The position numbers and the translations under genes are program-made. Below, piece by piece: positions 1 through 11,904 of a stretch of DNA of 64,000 nt (the stretch's first letter is position 1; each line of letters opens with the position of its first letter). The notes under the pieces were generated by a model. The model did no database searches. It was not told the DNA's origin and saw only the letters and a program-made list of their open reading frames with translations. Origin of the DNA: Rhodosporidiobolus odoratus (taxonomy: Eukaryota > Basidiomycota > Microbotryomycetes > Sporidiobolales > Sporidiobolaceae); NCBI GenBank assembly GCA_034387635.1, contig JAOANU010000002.1:558001-622000 (forward strand). The letters are read 5' to 3'.

Positions 1-3000
1 TCGCTTGGGAAGGTCATGTTCATTCCCAAGCATTCCTGACCCTGACCCTTTCCAACTTGTAGGGTCGTCGCGCAGCAGCCGACATTGAGCCGTCACCGGA
101 AGTCAAGCGCCTCCTCGGTCAAGGCAATCAAGCCTACTCGGAAGGGCGTCTCCTCGAGGCGATCGAGCTTTTGAGCGAAGTCGTTCGGATCGACCCGATT
201 ATCCGTGTCTCCTGGTACACTCTTGCCACAATTTACGAGGAGATGGAGGATCGAGAGAAGGCTGTGCAGTGCAAGATCGTTGCGACGCATCTCGTCGGAG
301 GGAAACACAGTTCGCAGGATTGGGTGGAGCTTGGGAGGGAGTCGCGGTAGGTCCCTTCGTCGCCGTTCTTCCACGAGGAGGCTGACATACATACCTGCGC
401 AGTGATCTCGGTCTGCTTCACCAAGCCATCTACTGCTTTACGCAAGCCGTCAAGGCAAACAAGGAGGATGTCGATGCCATGTGGGATCGTGCCATTCTCC
501 TCAAGCTGTCTGGCGCTACTAGCATGGTCAGCGTTCTCTACGTCTGTGCGCCGTGCCTCGTGCTGATCTACCTTATCATCACAGGCCATCAAAGCCTTCC
601 TCGCCCTTCTCTCCCTCCTTCCGCACGACCCCGGTGTACTGCGCGAACTCGCACCGCTCCTCGCATCTACTCATCAATACGCCCAAGCTACTTCCCTCCT
701 CCTCTCCGCCTTCTCCTACTATCGTCAACTCGTCCCGCTCATCACGCCCGACAGCGTCGACCTCCTCAACACCTACGGATACGGCGACCTCGAAACCCTT
801 TGCGACATACTCCTGTTGCAGAGGAATTGGGCAGAGACAGTCAGAGTCGTAAGGCAGGGGGTAAGGTGGCTGCAGGGCCGAGAGGAGGAAACAGGGTGGG
901 ATGCAATGGAGGATGATAGGGAGTATGACGAGGAACGGAAGGTCCGGGATGGATGGGAGAAGGGCAATACGTGGTTTGAGTTGGAGCCTACGTATGAGTT
1001 GGACGTCAGGCTGAGGTCTAGGTTGGGGTTGGCGAGGTTAGGCATGAATTGGGTGCCGGAAGCTCAGGTTCGCCTATTCCACCGAGAGCTTAACCTTGAT
1101 TATTTTTCGCTGACACGTCTCACTGTTCTCATTCGCAGCGTCACTTCGACATCGTTTGCATGGAGGACGTCGCGCAATTCCCAGAACTCTTTGGTGCCAT
1201 AGGCGAGGCTTTCTACGACCGTGGCATGTACGAGAATGCGCTTGACGTGTACCAGCTGATCGCTGAGCACGAAGAGGTGGGTTGGTATCTCGCTAAGCCG
1301 TCGACCAATATGTGCTGACCTACTGCGCCTGAACCCCTCAATGATATGCCGCGTGCTAGACCAATGGACCGGTAGTCTGGCTCAAAATCGCTCAGTGCCA
1401 CCAGGCGATGGGAGACTATGAGGATGCAAGGGAATGCTATGACCATGGTGAGCCGCGATCTCTTGGAGGTCTACTTAAGCCCGATCGTTTGCTCGTCGCT
1501 AGACTGACTCTCCTTTCCTTCCCTTCCCTTGTCAACCTCAGTCGTCGCTGAAGAGCCTGACAATCTCGAGGCAAAGCTCGCTCTCGCCAAGGTTCTTGAG
1601 CACCTCAGCCAACCTGCGCGTGCTCTGCAGCTCATCAAGGAGGGTAAGCCTGTCGTACCGCCTCATGTTACCCCAACGCTTCGAAGCTCACCCCTTCACT
1701 CTTCCTTCAGTCATCACAACTCGAGAGGGTCAGGAAGCTGCGATTGTCGACGAGAACGGACGTCGACGACGCCGTCGTCCCTGGGTGTCAAGGGAAGAAC
1801 GCGCCGCTCGCCAAATGAACCGCGAAGACGCCGAACGTGCCCGCCACACCGAGTTCCAACTGTCTTTCTCTCAGCTCGCCCAACTCGACCCCGCCGTCGC
1901 AACTGGAGACGAAGAAGCGCTCAATCAATGGCTCGAGATTGCCACGGGCTTGGTCGACTCGTTCAGGAGCACGAAACAGCTTTTCCCGTCCGATTTCAGG
2001 AAGAAGTTTGTGGGCATGAACAGGACGCATTGGAAGTCGAGGGGGAAGAAAAAGGAGAGGGATCTTGGAGCTGAAGCGGATCAGATGGCGGATCGGTTGG
2101 AGCAGACGCTTGGTGAGCCGTTTCTTCGGTCTTGTCTAGCTTGATGCTGATACGAATCTACGGACAGATGCGGACGATGATCGTGGTGAGGTTGAGGAGA
2201 CAAGCTTTCGCGGGCTTGACTTTGACGGCTGGGTTGACTTCGTCCTCAAGGTGAGCAATTCATCCTTCTTCGCTCGTACAAGACCGCTGACTCGGTGGCG
2301 TTGTTGCAGTACTCCTTTCTGCTCGCTCAAGCGAACGAGATTGAGCTCGCCGCGGAAGTCTTGCTTCATATCCGAGAAGCGAGCGTTATGCGGCAGTCTC
2401 AGTCTCGCACTGAGGCTCTTCGTCTTGGTCTGATCGGTTCGTCCTCGCCCCTCAGCTATGTTTGTTCTCTTTGCTGATCTTCCTGTTGCCTGCAGCGTGC
2501 TACCACCACGCCGGCATGCACACCCAACTCCTTAACGAATTCCGCTGGTTCCTCCTTTCCTACAACCTCCAAACCGAGCCTATCCGCCTTCTACTCTCTC
2601 TCTTGTCCCAGTCAGACAACTCGATCGACGCGTTCAACGACTCGAACTTGCAAAAGTTCATGTTGAGGCAGATGAAGAGGCTTCATGACAGTGCGGTTGG
2701 AGAGGGAGACGGGAAGGGCAAGGGCAAGGCATCAGAGGGGGAGAGGGGGAGCAGTCCCGTGGCGACGAGAAAAGGCCCGGCACCTTCGGCAGAAGCGAAG
2801 GGTAAAGGGAAGGAACGGGACGGCGAAGGCGACGCGGACGAAGACGGGGAGGGCGAGGAAGAAGCGCACGAAGATGGTGGAGCTGCTCCGCTCGCGAGTA
2901 CCTTCAAGCCCAGTGTGATCAGTCCTCTGTACATCGCGATGTATGGCTTCATGCTCAATGTTTCGCAGAGTCACCAAGGTGCTATCAGTACGCTTTCCTT

Positions 3001-3622
3001 CTCTACCTCTTGCCTCTAGCTCAAGCTGACCCTTGGTTCTTGATGCAGTCTATCTCATCCGTGCTTACGAGCTGGACAAGAAGCAACCTCTTGTTAATCT
3101 CGCCTTGGCGACGGCTTACATTCAGCGGGCGATGTCTCGTAAAACGGACAACAGGCAGCACCAGATTGCGCAGGTGAGCCTCATCTGACCGTCCCTTTGT
3201 GGTATCACGCACTAATCCTCATCGCACCTCAGGGCTTTGCGTTCCTCGAGCAGTATCGCAGGTTGCGAGGACCTTGCCAAGAAACGGAGTACAACCTCGC
3301 GAGGGCTTTTCATCATCTCGGTGCGGCTGTTTTCTTGTATTTCCTTCCCAGACAGTCTCGACTGACCTCAATCTCTCGGAAAGGCATTCAATCTCACGCA
3401 GTCAGGCACTATGAATCCGTCCTCTCCTCCCCAGCCCCTTCGAACCCAAATCCCGATGCGATGGCCGTCGACGGGGACCCTGTGCCTGTTCCTCCTGTCG
3501 AGGACAGGTACGCCAACGTCGGCTATTGCAAGACGGCGGCGTACAATCTGGTCACCATCTATGCGACGACTGGGGCAACGGAATTGGCGAGGGAGGTTGC
3601 GGGGAGGTGGTTGGCGGTTTAG
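1..3622 (+). CDS. TFC4: TFIIIC TPR subunit (Tfc4/GTF3C3-like), 5' partial
   Basis: This is the C-terminal part of the TPR-repeat subunit of RNA polymerase III factor TFIIIC, which binds the A-box side of tRNA genes and recruits TFIIIB in the nucleus. The gene enters the window already in frame, so the start lies outside. Visible TPR-like segments include LLGQGNQAYSEGRLLEAIEL (about 95-170) and the motif WYTLATIYEEMEDREKAVQC just after, then further repeats spread over about ten exons. The last exons carry YNLARAFHHLG and AAYNLVTIYATTG, typical of the family's C-terminal TPR array. Near 2700-2880 lies a low-complexity Lys/Gly/Glu/Asp-rich insert. Introns are short, with GT-AG ends. It ends with TAG at 3620-3622. 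Naming rests on repeat order and on the start motif; no close alternative fits. Exon joins were not all phase-checked. Confidence 0.85.
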
Positions 3623-4089
3623 AGTGAACAGGGCACTAGGGGTCTTCCACGTCGACGAGAGCAACGCAATGTGCTTCTCCTTTGCCACCATGCGTGCGGC
3701 GCACTGACGCGGGACGCCAGGGGAGGCTTGAGGGCGACCGACTTTGGCAAAGCTGTCACAGGCACAACTTGCTCTCGTATGCCAGTTCTTCCGCTCTTCG
3801 CCCGTTGACGGTCATAAGCTGTTTTGGAACGATCCGAGTGGACTATCGGCGCTGTCGCCCGCGTCAAGTCCGCTAATCGAGGTGCGTTCTCCCTTCAGCT
3901 TGTCTTCCGAGGTCCCCGTCCCGCTCAGTCCGGAGTATACGCTGACATTGTCTATTCGCATTGACAGGAAGTATCTGCAGCCAAGTTTAGGGGAGGCATC
4001 GGCTTCCGCTTGATGCTCGGGGCTCCGGGGCAGGTCCACACTCGTGTCTCTGCTGCTTGTCGTCTCCCTTCACCTGCTTCGCTTGCGCC
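3623..4089. other. Intergenic and possible fossil 5' part of the BTB-like pseudogene
   Basis: Between the TFIIIC stop and the first ATG of the BTB-like remnant. A coding-like stretch on the plus strand at about 3744-3880 and another at about 3968-4040 could be eroded upstream exons of the BTB-like gene, but neither has a usable ATG and the joins do not keep one frame. No RNA gene or repeat was seen. Confidence 0.3.
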
Positions 4090-5359
4090 ATGTCGACAAA
4101 GCTGTCGGTTCGACGGGACGTCGGCCTAACTGGGTACACTTGCAGCGTCGGCTACGGCCCACATGGTCACCGGTCGCAGGCCTTCTACCTGGAAGGCGTA
4201 GTCAACCCCTTCACGTTATTCTGGGACGAGGCGCGTGGGGGATATCTACTGGAATGGATCGAGGCTTCAGTAACGGTGGGGATCGGAGGTGGATCAGTCA
4301 AAATCAGTCACCAGGGTCAGAACGGCGGGTCAGTCATCTCGCAGCTCACGCTGTACCCGGGGCCTTTTCCACCCTGCCCTAGCGGATCAGTATTTTTGGC
4401 CTCTGCGCAAGACTACTGCGCAGTTAAGATTACGCTCGACCTTGATGTGGAACCGGCGATTGGTCTGGCCAGGGTAGCTGAACGTGCGGAGTATGCCAAG
4501 CAGTTAACTGGTGCGTTTCTCCATCAGGATTTCGCGGGGTATCCTTCTATGACACGCTGATCGCATATGACAGCCGCGACACTCTCTCGCACACCCGCCA
4601 ATGTCCTCCTGACCTTCCCTCGCACTAATCAGCAGCTCTGGGCCAACGAGACTGTCATTTCCTCCGCGAGTCCTTACCTCAAAGCCACTCTGTCCTCCTC
4701 TTTCGCCGAAGGAAGCCCTTCGCCGGCGACACCTCTTCAGCAAACTGAGGTGCCTCTGTACACTTTCGAGGAGTCGGACGACGAAACGGACGAGGCTGAG
4801 ATGAATTAGCACAAGCCGGAGGAAAGCGGCAAAAGCTTAACACCCCTCAAAGCCATCCCCGTGACCGACACTTCCTATTCCACCTACCTCGCCGTCCTCG
4901 TCTGACTCACCTCACACCACATCGCCTTCGCTCCCCTTCTTTCTTCCTTCCGCACCTCCGGCAAGTCTCGCGTTGAGGCGAGTTCCGCTCGATCTACTGC
5001 AGTCTCGGAGCTCTTCAAGGATACGCATCTCCTCCCTTCGGCTTCCTCCCCAAAGAGTATCTACCGCCTAGCTCACGTCCTCGAGCTCAAAAGACCTTTG
5101 CCACTTGGCGCTCGAGAACCTCCGTACTCAGCTCACTCCGGAAATCGCCGCTTTCGTGCTCTATTCGGATGTCGCGACCTGCTACTCGGAGGTCAGGGAC
5201 GTAGTCCTCGAGTTTGCCGTTCAGAACTGGGACAAGGTGAAGGAAGCGAAAGCTACGAAGGAGATGGAGGAAAAGGGGGCGGCTGGGGACCTGCAGGCCG
5301 CGGCTTCGGGCACGAGCATGCTTCTGTCGAGGAAGCTGGTGGAGAAGTACAAAGCTTGA
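4090..5359 (+). pseudogene. BTB/POZ-like family gene, decayed copy 1
   Basis: Remnant of a BTB/POZ-like protein gene. The segment at about 4600-4790 contains the BTB-style start NVLLTFPRTNQQLWANE followed by SPYLKATLSSSF, the region that in BTB proteins forms the dimer fold. A second block at 5105-5359 encodes LALENLRTQLTPEIAAF and a charged C-terminus. The frame is broken by TAG at 4807-4809, by TGA at 4903-4905 and by an extra A in the AAAA run at 5089-5092, which puts the last block in another frame. The TGA sits where copy 2 (10370-11300, minus) has TGG, so it looks like a point mutation. An intron probably spans about 4510-4572. The partner and function of the intact family are unknown; the BTB assignment is from motif similarity only. 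Some stops could be avoided by unseen introns, but three independent breaks make decay more likely. Confidence 0.6.
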
Positions 5360-5934
5360 GGGGCAGGGAAGCAAAGTACGTAGCTTGCGATGCGAAGAAT
5401 CGATGTCATGTACGGTAATCAGGTTCGTGCCATCCTAGGCTCTGATTCAGTGTCAGTTGCGCGTAGCTGTACTGGGCGCTTGACAGACACACGATACTGC
5501 TTGGAAGTCCAAAACAATCGAAGCCACCTCTCCTAGCTGAGCCGACCTTCTCAAATGGCCCTTTTCTTGCTTGCAGCGTTGCCTTAAGACTCCCTCACTG
5601 GGCGACCGCGCTAGCAGAATGACTCTTCGACTTGCGCTGATAGGCTAGAGGTCACAAGGGAACGAAGCTACAGCAAAACAGAAACGGCTTGACCGAGAAA
5701 TGCGAAAATTGAAGGGGCAAGGCAACGACAGACAGACGGAAGACAACAAGGCGAGAATCGGGAGGAACAACAAGATGACGGAACATAGGTGTAACGACAG
5801 GAAGAAAGCTGAGGAACCGGCAGGGGGAATCTAGACATGGCGAAAAAGGTGGGGAGAGGCTGCGCGAGACGTCGGAGCGAGCAACGATGTTTACTGGACT
5901 TCGGCTATGCAAAAAAAGGTCATCAGAACCGTCT
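5360..5934. other. Convergent intergenic region
   Basis: Spacer between the end of BTB-like copy 1 (+) and the Yippee-like gene (-). It should hold the 3' UTRs of both. Open frames here are readthrough from the Yippee exons. No RNA gene, repeat or conserved motif was seen. Confidence 0.4.
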
Positions 5935-6818
5935 CTAGCATATGACAGGCGGCAGGAGGGGAACTGCGCTTGGCGGCCCGCAGGAGGTCGAGTAATAGAG
6001 CTGAAGAAAGATGTGAGAGGCCGACAAAGGGCGGAGGGGCAGGACGTACTCCACATTGCTCGCTCGAGGATAAACTTCCCCTCCTTATACTTCTGTGTAG
6101 ACTCGTACGCCTTGTCTGCGAGGTGCAAAAATGTAGAGTCAGAACAAGGGTACTCTCCGGAGGCACGCCTGCAGTAGCGAGGCGAAAAGGCCGTGCACGC
6201 TGGGCGGATGGTCTGGGTCTCTGCGTGGAACCAAGGGACAGATGAAAAGGTTGGAAACGCACCGTATTTCCACCCTAGCGTCGTTCCGCATTTTGAGCAC
6301 ATCACGTCTCGCACAGTGTGCAAGCCCGTGGTCATGGCTCTATCCTCTGCCGGACCAGTCCTGATGTTGACACTACACTCGATAAGGTTGCGTCATCTTA
6401 AGAGTCGGAATACGCCTACGGAAGAAAAGGGAGGAAACGCAAAGGCAAGGGGAAAAAAGGACAGTGTCACGCACACATTGGTGAACAGGTAGGCTCGCCC
6501 ATGTTGGCCGTTGAAATTCTGTAGATCGGTTACATGGCGGATGCTTCTAGCGGTCAGCTTGCACTTGGGCGCAACAAGCAGAAAAGCGATCCGCAAATTT
6601 CCCCACATGCGCCCGAACCTCGATATCGCCGTCGGCGCTGCTCATCCCGCTGAGTGAACGCCGTCACGCGTTCCTTAGATACAGAAAGAGACACTGCGTA
6701 CCTTTGATTCGACCTGCTCGCTTGTCGAGAGATGAGTTCGACATTCCTTGCAGCCGAAGACTTTGCCATTGGTGAGGGTTGAAGGGACGGCGAGGTACTC
6801 GAGGTGTGAGAGACCCAT
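5935..6818 (-). CDS. Yippee-like zinc-binding protein
   Basis: Small Yippee/Moh1-type protein, a conserved zinc-binding beta-tent fold of poorly known cellular role (in yeast Moh1 is linked to stationary-phase survival). Exon 1 (6702-6818) starts at an ATG and encodes the first Cys pair, FGCKECRTHLST. Exon 2 (6475-6518) and exon 3 (from 6372) join in frame through GTGCGT...TAG to give the family core GQHGRAYLFTNVVN and TGPAEDRAMTTGLHTV, then the second Cys pair CSKCGTTLGWKY. Exon 4 (from 6115) gives AYESTQKYKEGKFILERA. All four zinc ligands (CxxC twice) are present. The final residues are uncertain: a GTACGT donor follows ERAMW, and either of two acceptors gives a short tail ending at 5935 or 5891. 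It diverges from ULP1 across 319 bp. Confidence 0.85.
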
Positions 6819-7137
6819 TCTAGGCTTGATCTCTTGCGCTAAGTTGGGGTCCGGAGGTAATCCGAGTAGGTCGAGGGGAGAAAGGAGATTCGGGAAGTGG
6901 GATGGAGGCGAAGGTAAACAAGGTTGACGAGAACAGTTGCGGGCGCAAAGGCTGGTTGCGGTGTGCCTTCTTGAGCTGTATTGGGCGTATCCGGGAAGCC
7001 AGAAGATCGCAAGTCAACGGTAAGAGCTAAAACAGAGCAAAGGTAATGCTGAATACAAACTCACGCGTTGACCAAATGTATTTCTCCTATTCTTCACCTC
7101 GTCGATCATTCCTATTGCTCCGCTCCAACACGCTCGA
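6819..7137. promoter_or_regulatory. Divergent promoter region, Yippee-like / ULP1
   Basis: This 319-bp space separates two start codons pointing apart, so it must contain both promoters and 5' UTRs. No clear TATA box or known operator could be identified by eye. Confidence 0.45.
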
Positions 7138-10100
7138 ATGTCCTTGCAAGCCGGTCAGAAACGTCAGAGACCTGAGCAAGCTACCCACGAACCCTCTGCC
7201 AAGCGTCACCGCCCTAATTCACCCCCTCCCTCTCACGCAAACATCGACCTCGACCAGTACCCGATATCCTCGCCGTTGATCAAGCCGTGGGCACAGCTTG
7301 CCCGTGAAGGTGTACAGGCAATAGCAGGCATATTCTCACGACCTATACCAGGTATGTCGACTCGTCGACTGCGACGAGCGAATCATCCATCCTGACCTTG
7401 CTTGTCTCCACGTACCTAGCCGCGCCCACACACGTAAGCGGCGCCAGTACTTCCACGCCGCGACCTCTACCTCTCAGTTCCGTCTCCCATCAAGATCCCC
7501 GCCTCGTCCCCTCTTCCTTTTCTCCCTCGAAAACCCCCTTTTCGGGGTGGAACACCCGGCAGCTCAATTCAAACTATCAAAGCGCAAGGGAAAGTTGGCG
7601 CTGGGAGGTCATGGAGAAACGAGGCGCAGGAGAGAGTCGCATTCCAAAACCGCCTTCGCTCGTTGCGATGGAAATCGAGATGAAGCGGCGGAAAGATGCC
7701 GGAGTATGGCAGGAGAGGACATTCGACCCTGAATGGCCGGCGAGAAGTAGACGGACTGGAGCACAAGGGAATAGCGCGCCGGCAAACGCATTCAGGAGAA
7801 GGAAACCGATGGGAAGCGACAAGGTGCGCCTCTGATCCTTATTTGCATCTCGCTGCTCTGGGCCGCAGCAGCTATAACTGAACGGGCTGACCTTGCGAAA
7901 AGAAAATACCTTCGTCACTTCCGACATCTCGACGACCTGTGCCGCCATCTTCTTCACAACCCCCGCCCTTACCGGACGACTCTCACATCTCGCTGCGGGC
8001 ACCACGATTCTCCCGCTCGTCATCTCCCGCTCGTTCTCCGACAACCGTCATCCCCGCGCCGTCGTTGATGCCAAAACCACCCTGGGCGCCATCTTACGAT
8101 CCGTCCGCTTTTTCCCCGCCCCCTTCTCCTCGCCTTCGCCCGCGCCCCTCAACCGACCAACGCGCGACGCAACTCCACGTCCCCTCCGATCCGGATGCTC
8201 CCGCACTTCCACCGCATTGTTCCGTTGACCCTGCCGCCCCGACCTTCTCAACCACCGCCCGTCCCGCCGTTTCCGTCAAATCCCGCTCATCCTCATCTCG
8301 CTCATCTTCGAAACAGCACAAAGCATCTCTGGTCGACCGAGACCTAGGAGTGCTTCATGCCTTGCAGAACGGTGCCGAGGTCGTCTCGCCGGGAGCGAGC
8401 AGCAGCGGTCTCAACGGGGGCGCGAGCAGGAGCAGCGAAGCTCGCGAAGCGGATGACTACGACTACTTTGAGAGTTTAAGAGGCGCCTGTGTCAGCCAGG
8501 AGGAGGCGCAGCGGCTTGAGGACAAGGAGATCTACCGCAGGGCAATAGAGGAAAGGATGCGAGTGCAGGATGGAGATCAAAGTACGTAGCTCTCTTGCCC
8601 GGTCTTTGGCCTCGGTGCGCTCAACCCTGCTCATCGTTTCGTGATTTGGCAGGTGCTTCTGATATCCATATCACACGACATCCCGCCTCTGCGGGAGCTC
8701 GACAGCGGCAGCAACCCAGAACCACCTTTTCCCTTATCAATCCGAACGCTTACTTCCCCGAAGCATCCCCCTTCGTCTCTACCCTTCGTCATACCAAGCC
8801 AGCCAAGCCTTCGAAAATTCCCGTTCCGTCAAGCAGTCGAAGCATTGATCTGATTCTGGGCAAAGCGAAGAAGACGGAACTCGAGCCGAAGTATAGCGGC
8901 GATGCGTTCGAGCGGTACGAGGCGCTGACGCAGGCTGTGGCGGAGGTTGAGGATCTCGAAGAAGAGGAGGCTGCGAGGCAAAAGAGGAGGATTGTGCGTT
9001 AACTTTCCTTCGTTCTCGCGCCGCTTCCGCCCGTTCCTCTGGCCAACTTCGCATTGTGGCTCGCTTCTCATGCAGTACCCCGAAGCTCTCTCGTCCGAAC
9101 ACCGAGCCATAGTCAAAGCTGCTCTCTACGGCTCAGACTATTATAAAACGATCCCAGGCGCCGAGGTCAGAACTGCCGACATCCGACGCCTGCGCCCCGG
9201 AACATGGCTCAACGACGAGTCTATCAACTATGTCGGTATTCTCATCAACCAGCGCTCCAACGAAGCAGATGCGAGCGGTGAACGAGGGGAAGGGGAGAAG
9301 AAGCTTCGGAAGGTCTTTTGCATGCGGACGAACTTCTACGAGACCTTTACGAAGCAAGGGTTTGCGAAGGTCAAGCGGTGGACGAAGAAGGTGCACATCT
9401 CTGCGGTTGCTGTTCCCGTCAGTTCGAAGCGGTCGCTGACGTTGCCCCACCTGGCCGAATCAGTTCGACACGTTCGAAAAAGACATCATCATCATTCCGA
9501 TAAACCAAGGCGGTGCTCATTGGGTCTGCGCGGCGGTCAATATCGCCAAGAAGCGAATCGAGTTTTACGACTCGATGGGACAGCCGCGACCCAAAGTCTA
9601 CCAGGTGAGTGGGAAGAAGCCCACTGGCTCTATTCTGTACCGAAGCGGTGCTGACGGCTCTCCTTCCTCATGCAGAACCTCCGCAGCTGGCTCGAACAGG
9701 AGCATATGAACCGCAAGAAGGCTCCCATCGATCTTTCGGATTGGGAGAACTATTGGGACGAGGTGCGTCACTTCTCTTCCCCCTGTCACTTGCACGCTGG
9801 TGAGAGACCGTGAGTGGATGGCTGATATGGCTTCTGTCTGCAGGATCGCCCGGAACAAGGCAATGGCTATGATTGCGGGATCTTCACCGTGTGTTCCTCC
9901 GCTCTTTCCTGCTCACCCTGGACTGAGCTGACATCAGGTACCCTTGCAGTGTTCTTTCATGGAGTCTCTATCGCGCGAAGTCACGGGCTTCGATTTCACC
10001 CAGGACAACATGGACTAGTAAGTTTGCGGCCCGTCTGTGCCTCGCGCGACCTGTCGCTGACAGTACTCTTGCACTCTTGCTCCACAGTCTCCGCCAAAAG

Positions 10101-10154
10101 GTCGTCCTCACGATCGACCAGGGAAAACTGCTCGAACTGGAAGAGTGGGAATGA
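7138..10154 (+). CDS. ULP1: Ulp1-type SUMO-specific cysteine protease
   Basis: C48-family protease that matures SUMO and removes it from substrates, usually at the nuclear envelope. A long, Ser/Pro-rich, basic N-terminal part (exons from ATG 7138 to about 8995) is followed by the catalytic domain. This shows the entry motif RLRPGTWLNDESINYVGILI, then IIIIPINQGGAHWVCAAVN carrying the catalytic His, EFYDSMG with the catalytic Asp, and EQGNGYDCGIFTC with the oxyanion Gln and nucleophile Cys (about 9855-9970). All catalytic residues are therefore intact. The C-terminus LLELEEWE and TGA at 10152-10154 match the usual end of Ulp1. The N-terminus KRQRPEQ.. is a possible nuclear signal. About eight short introns are needed. 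The C-terminal catalytic domain without an internal split favours Ulp1 over Ulp2. Confidence 0.92.
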
Positions 10155-10369
10155 AGGGCGGGCTTGAAGAGGAGAAGACCAAAATAGTGTACAAAGGGTT
10201 GTTTGACGTTTGCTGTTCAGTGTTGTAGCATAACGCAATGCTGTCTTTTCCTCCCCTGCTTCATTGCTGGCAGCAGGGTCTCGCTGAATGGTCTTACAGT
10301 AAGACCACGAAAGGGAAGTTGAGAAGGTCAAACAAGCGGGTCTTCCTGCGCTTTGCGCACACAAGCTAC

Positions 10370-11300
10370 TCCCTCCCAACGTGTATCCCTTCCCGTACTT
10401 ATCCATAAGCTCTCTGGCGAGAAGCATCGCTGTACCCGCTGTCCCGTTGAGTCCCCTCTCAAAGCCTTTTCTTCCATCTCCTTCGTGGCTTTCGCCTCTT
10501 TCACCTTGTCCCAATGCTCAGCAACGAAGTTGAGGACAACGTCCCTCAGCTCGGGATAACAATTAGCGACATCTGAGTAGAGCTCGATAGCCGCCTACAT
10601 CCGGGGTGAGCTGGGACCGGAGATCCTCGAGGGCCAAGGTGCAAAGATCATTGAGCTCGGGGAGATGGGCGAGGCGACAGACACTCTTGGGGGAGGAAGG
10701 GGCAGGAATGAGGGTCGACTGTTCAGAGAGCTGGGCAAGGGCAGCCAAGTGCGCCGGTGTTGCTTCGAGGCGAGTTTCGCCATTCAAGCAAAAGGTGGAG
10801 AACAGGGGAGCGAAGTAAATCTGGTACGACTGAAGCCAGACGAGGACAGTGAGCTAGGTAGAGTGGGAGGAGTCGGTGACGGTGATGGTCTTGAAGGGGG
10901 TGCTCGTCTAGACCTCCTTCTTCCGTGTGGCCTTTTTCGCCTCGGCCTTGTCCGCTCCTCGTCGGTGTCTTCGAAGTTGTAAGGCCCTGCGTCGCTGGCC
11001 CGAAGCGAAGTCTCCGTCGAGGCGACTCCTCCGGCGAAAGAGGAAGACAACGCGGTCTTGTAGTGAGGGCTGGACTGGATGAAAAGGGCTTCATTCGCCC
11101 ATAGCTGCCGACCGGTGCGAGGGAAGATTATACGGACGTTCGCGGCGGAATGAGTAAGAGCTGAAGCTCGACTCACTAGAAGATGAGCCAGGTCTGAGCC
11201 GTCATGATGGTAAACATACATACCTGCGGCCGATCGAGCAAAGTTGGTACGTTCCTCCTGGACCTAAGTCTTAGCTGCAACTGGATGCAGAGGGCACAAG
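10370..11300 (-). pseudogene. BTB/POZ-like family gene, decayed copy 2
   Basis: Second remnant of the BTB-like family seen at 4090-5359, on the opposite strand and facing it. Reading the minus strand, NVRIIFPRTGRQLWANE and SPHYKTALSSSF (about 11020-11140) match copy 1. After an acidic stretch the frame fails. Homology continues in other frames as PFKTITVTDSS, then a 4-base insertion near 10840-10850, then VCRLAHLPELNDLCTLALED and QLTPDVGG, and finally a third frame with KVKEAKATKEMEEK and MLLARELMDKYG (about 10390-10520). A TAG lies at 10908-10910 in the homologous frame. An upstream VNIELDL stretch near 11300-11330 matches VKITLDL of copy 1. Lesions differ from copy 1, so the two decayed independently. 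Exact ends are not defined. Confidence 0.6.
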
Positions 11301-11904
11301 TCGAGCTCGATATTGACATTGCAGGTCGCATAGTGCAAAGGTGTGGTGGGTCCAGTCATGCTGCAGGGACCATTTGGCGAGAAGCGTTCCGCTGGCAGAG
11401 TCTCCGTTCAATGCTCAGTGGGAGGCGGACCGTGTGCCATTGTGACCCTACCCAATGAAATTGTGACTAGTGAGCCGCCCTCAGTCCCTCCAGCGGCGAA
11501 GCGCTGCAGGACCTAGTTGAAAACGGGGTGGAATTGGGCAGACAGGCCCGTATGTCGCCCTGCCAGCTTCATCCCAGCTATAGTGAGGCAGAGTGAGGGA
11601 ACCGGAATAGATGAGAGTCGACACACAGAAGAAAGAGTGAGAAGCAGGAGAAAGCTCGGCGTACGGCTTTTGGGTCGTCAGCTGTCTTTCGACCGAGACG
11701 TCTTCTGCAGTCTCTTGCATCTGTGCCAACCTGCGCCAGGCCTCAGAAACGGCAAGCCCCGACAAGATCGGAAGGGTCGCCGCGAACGAGATCCGCGTCT
11801 GAGAAGGTCATATTCCGGACTCACCGCAAGCTTCCCACGCCTGGAGCCACAATGCAGCAATACACAACCCTCAATGCAAGAAGGAACGTCACACAACCAT
11901 ACAT
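11301..11904. other. Intergenic region upstream of BTB-like copy 2 and downstream of the MFS gene
   Basis: It holds the degraded 5' end of BTB-like copy 2 and the 3' flank of the MFS transporter. The many short open frames are out of frame with either gene. No repeat, RNA gene or mobile element was seen. Confidence 0.35.

Noticed and set aside
5652..6335. Minus-strand 227-codon frame beginning MTTGLHTV
   Set aside because: Only its first part is real (Yippee exon 3, and exon 4 after an intron); the remainder is intron and 3' flank readthrough.
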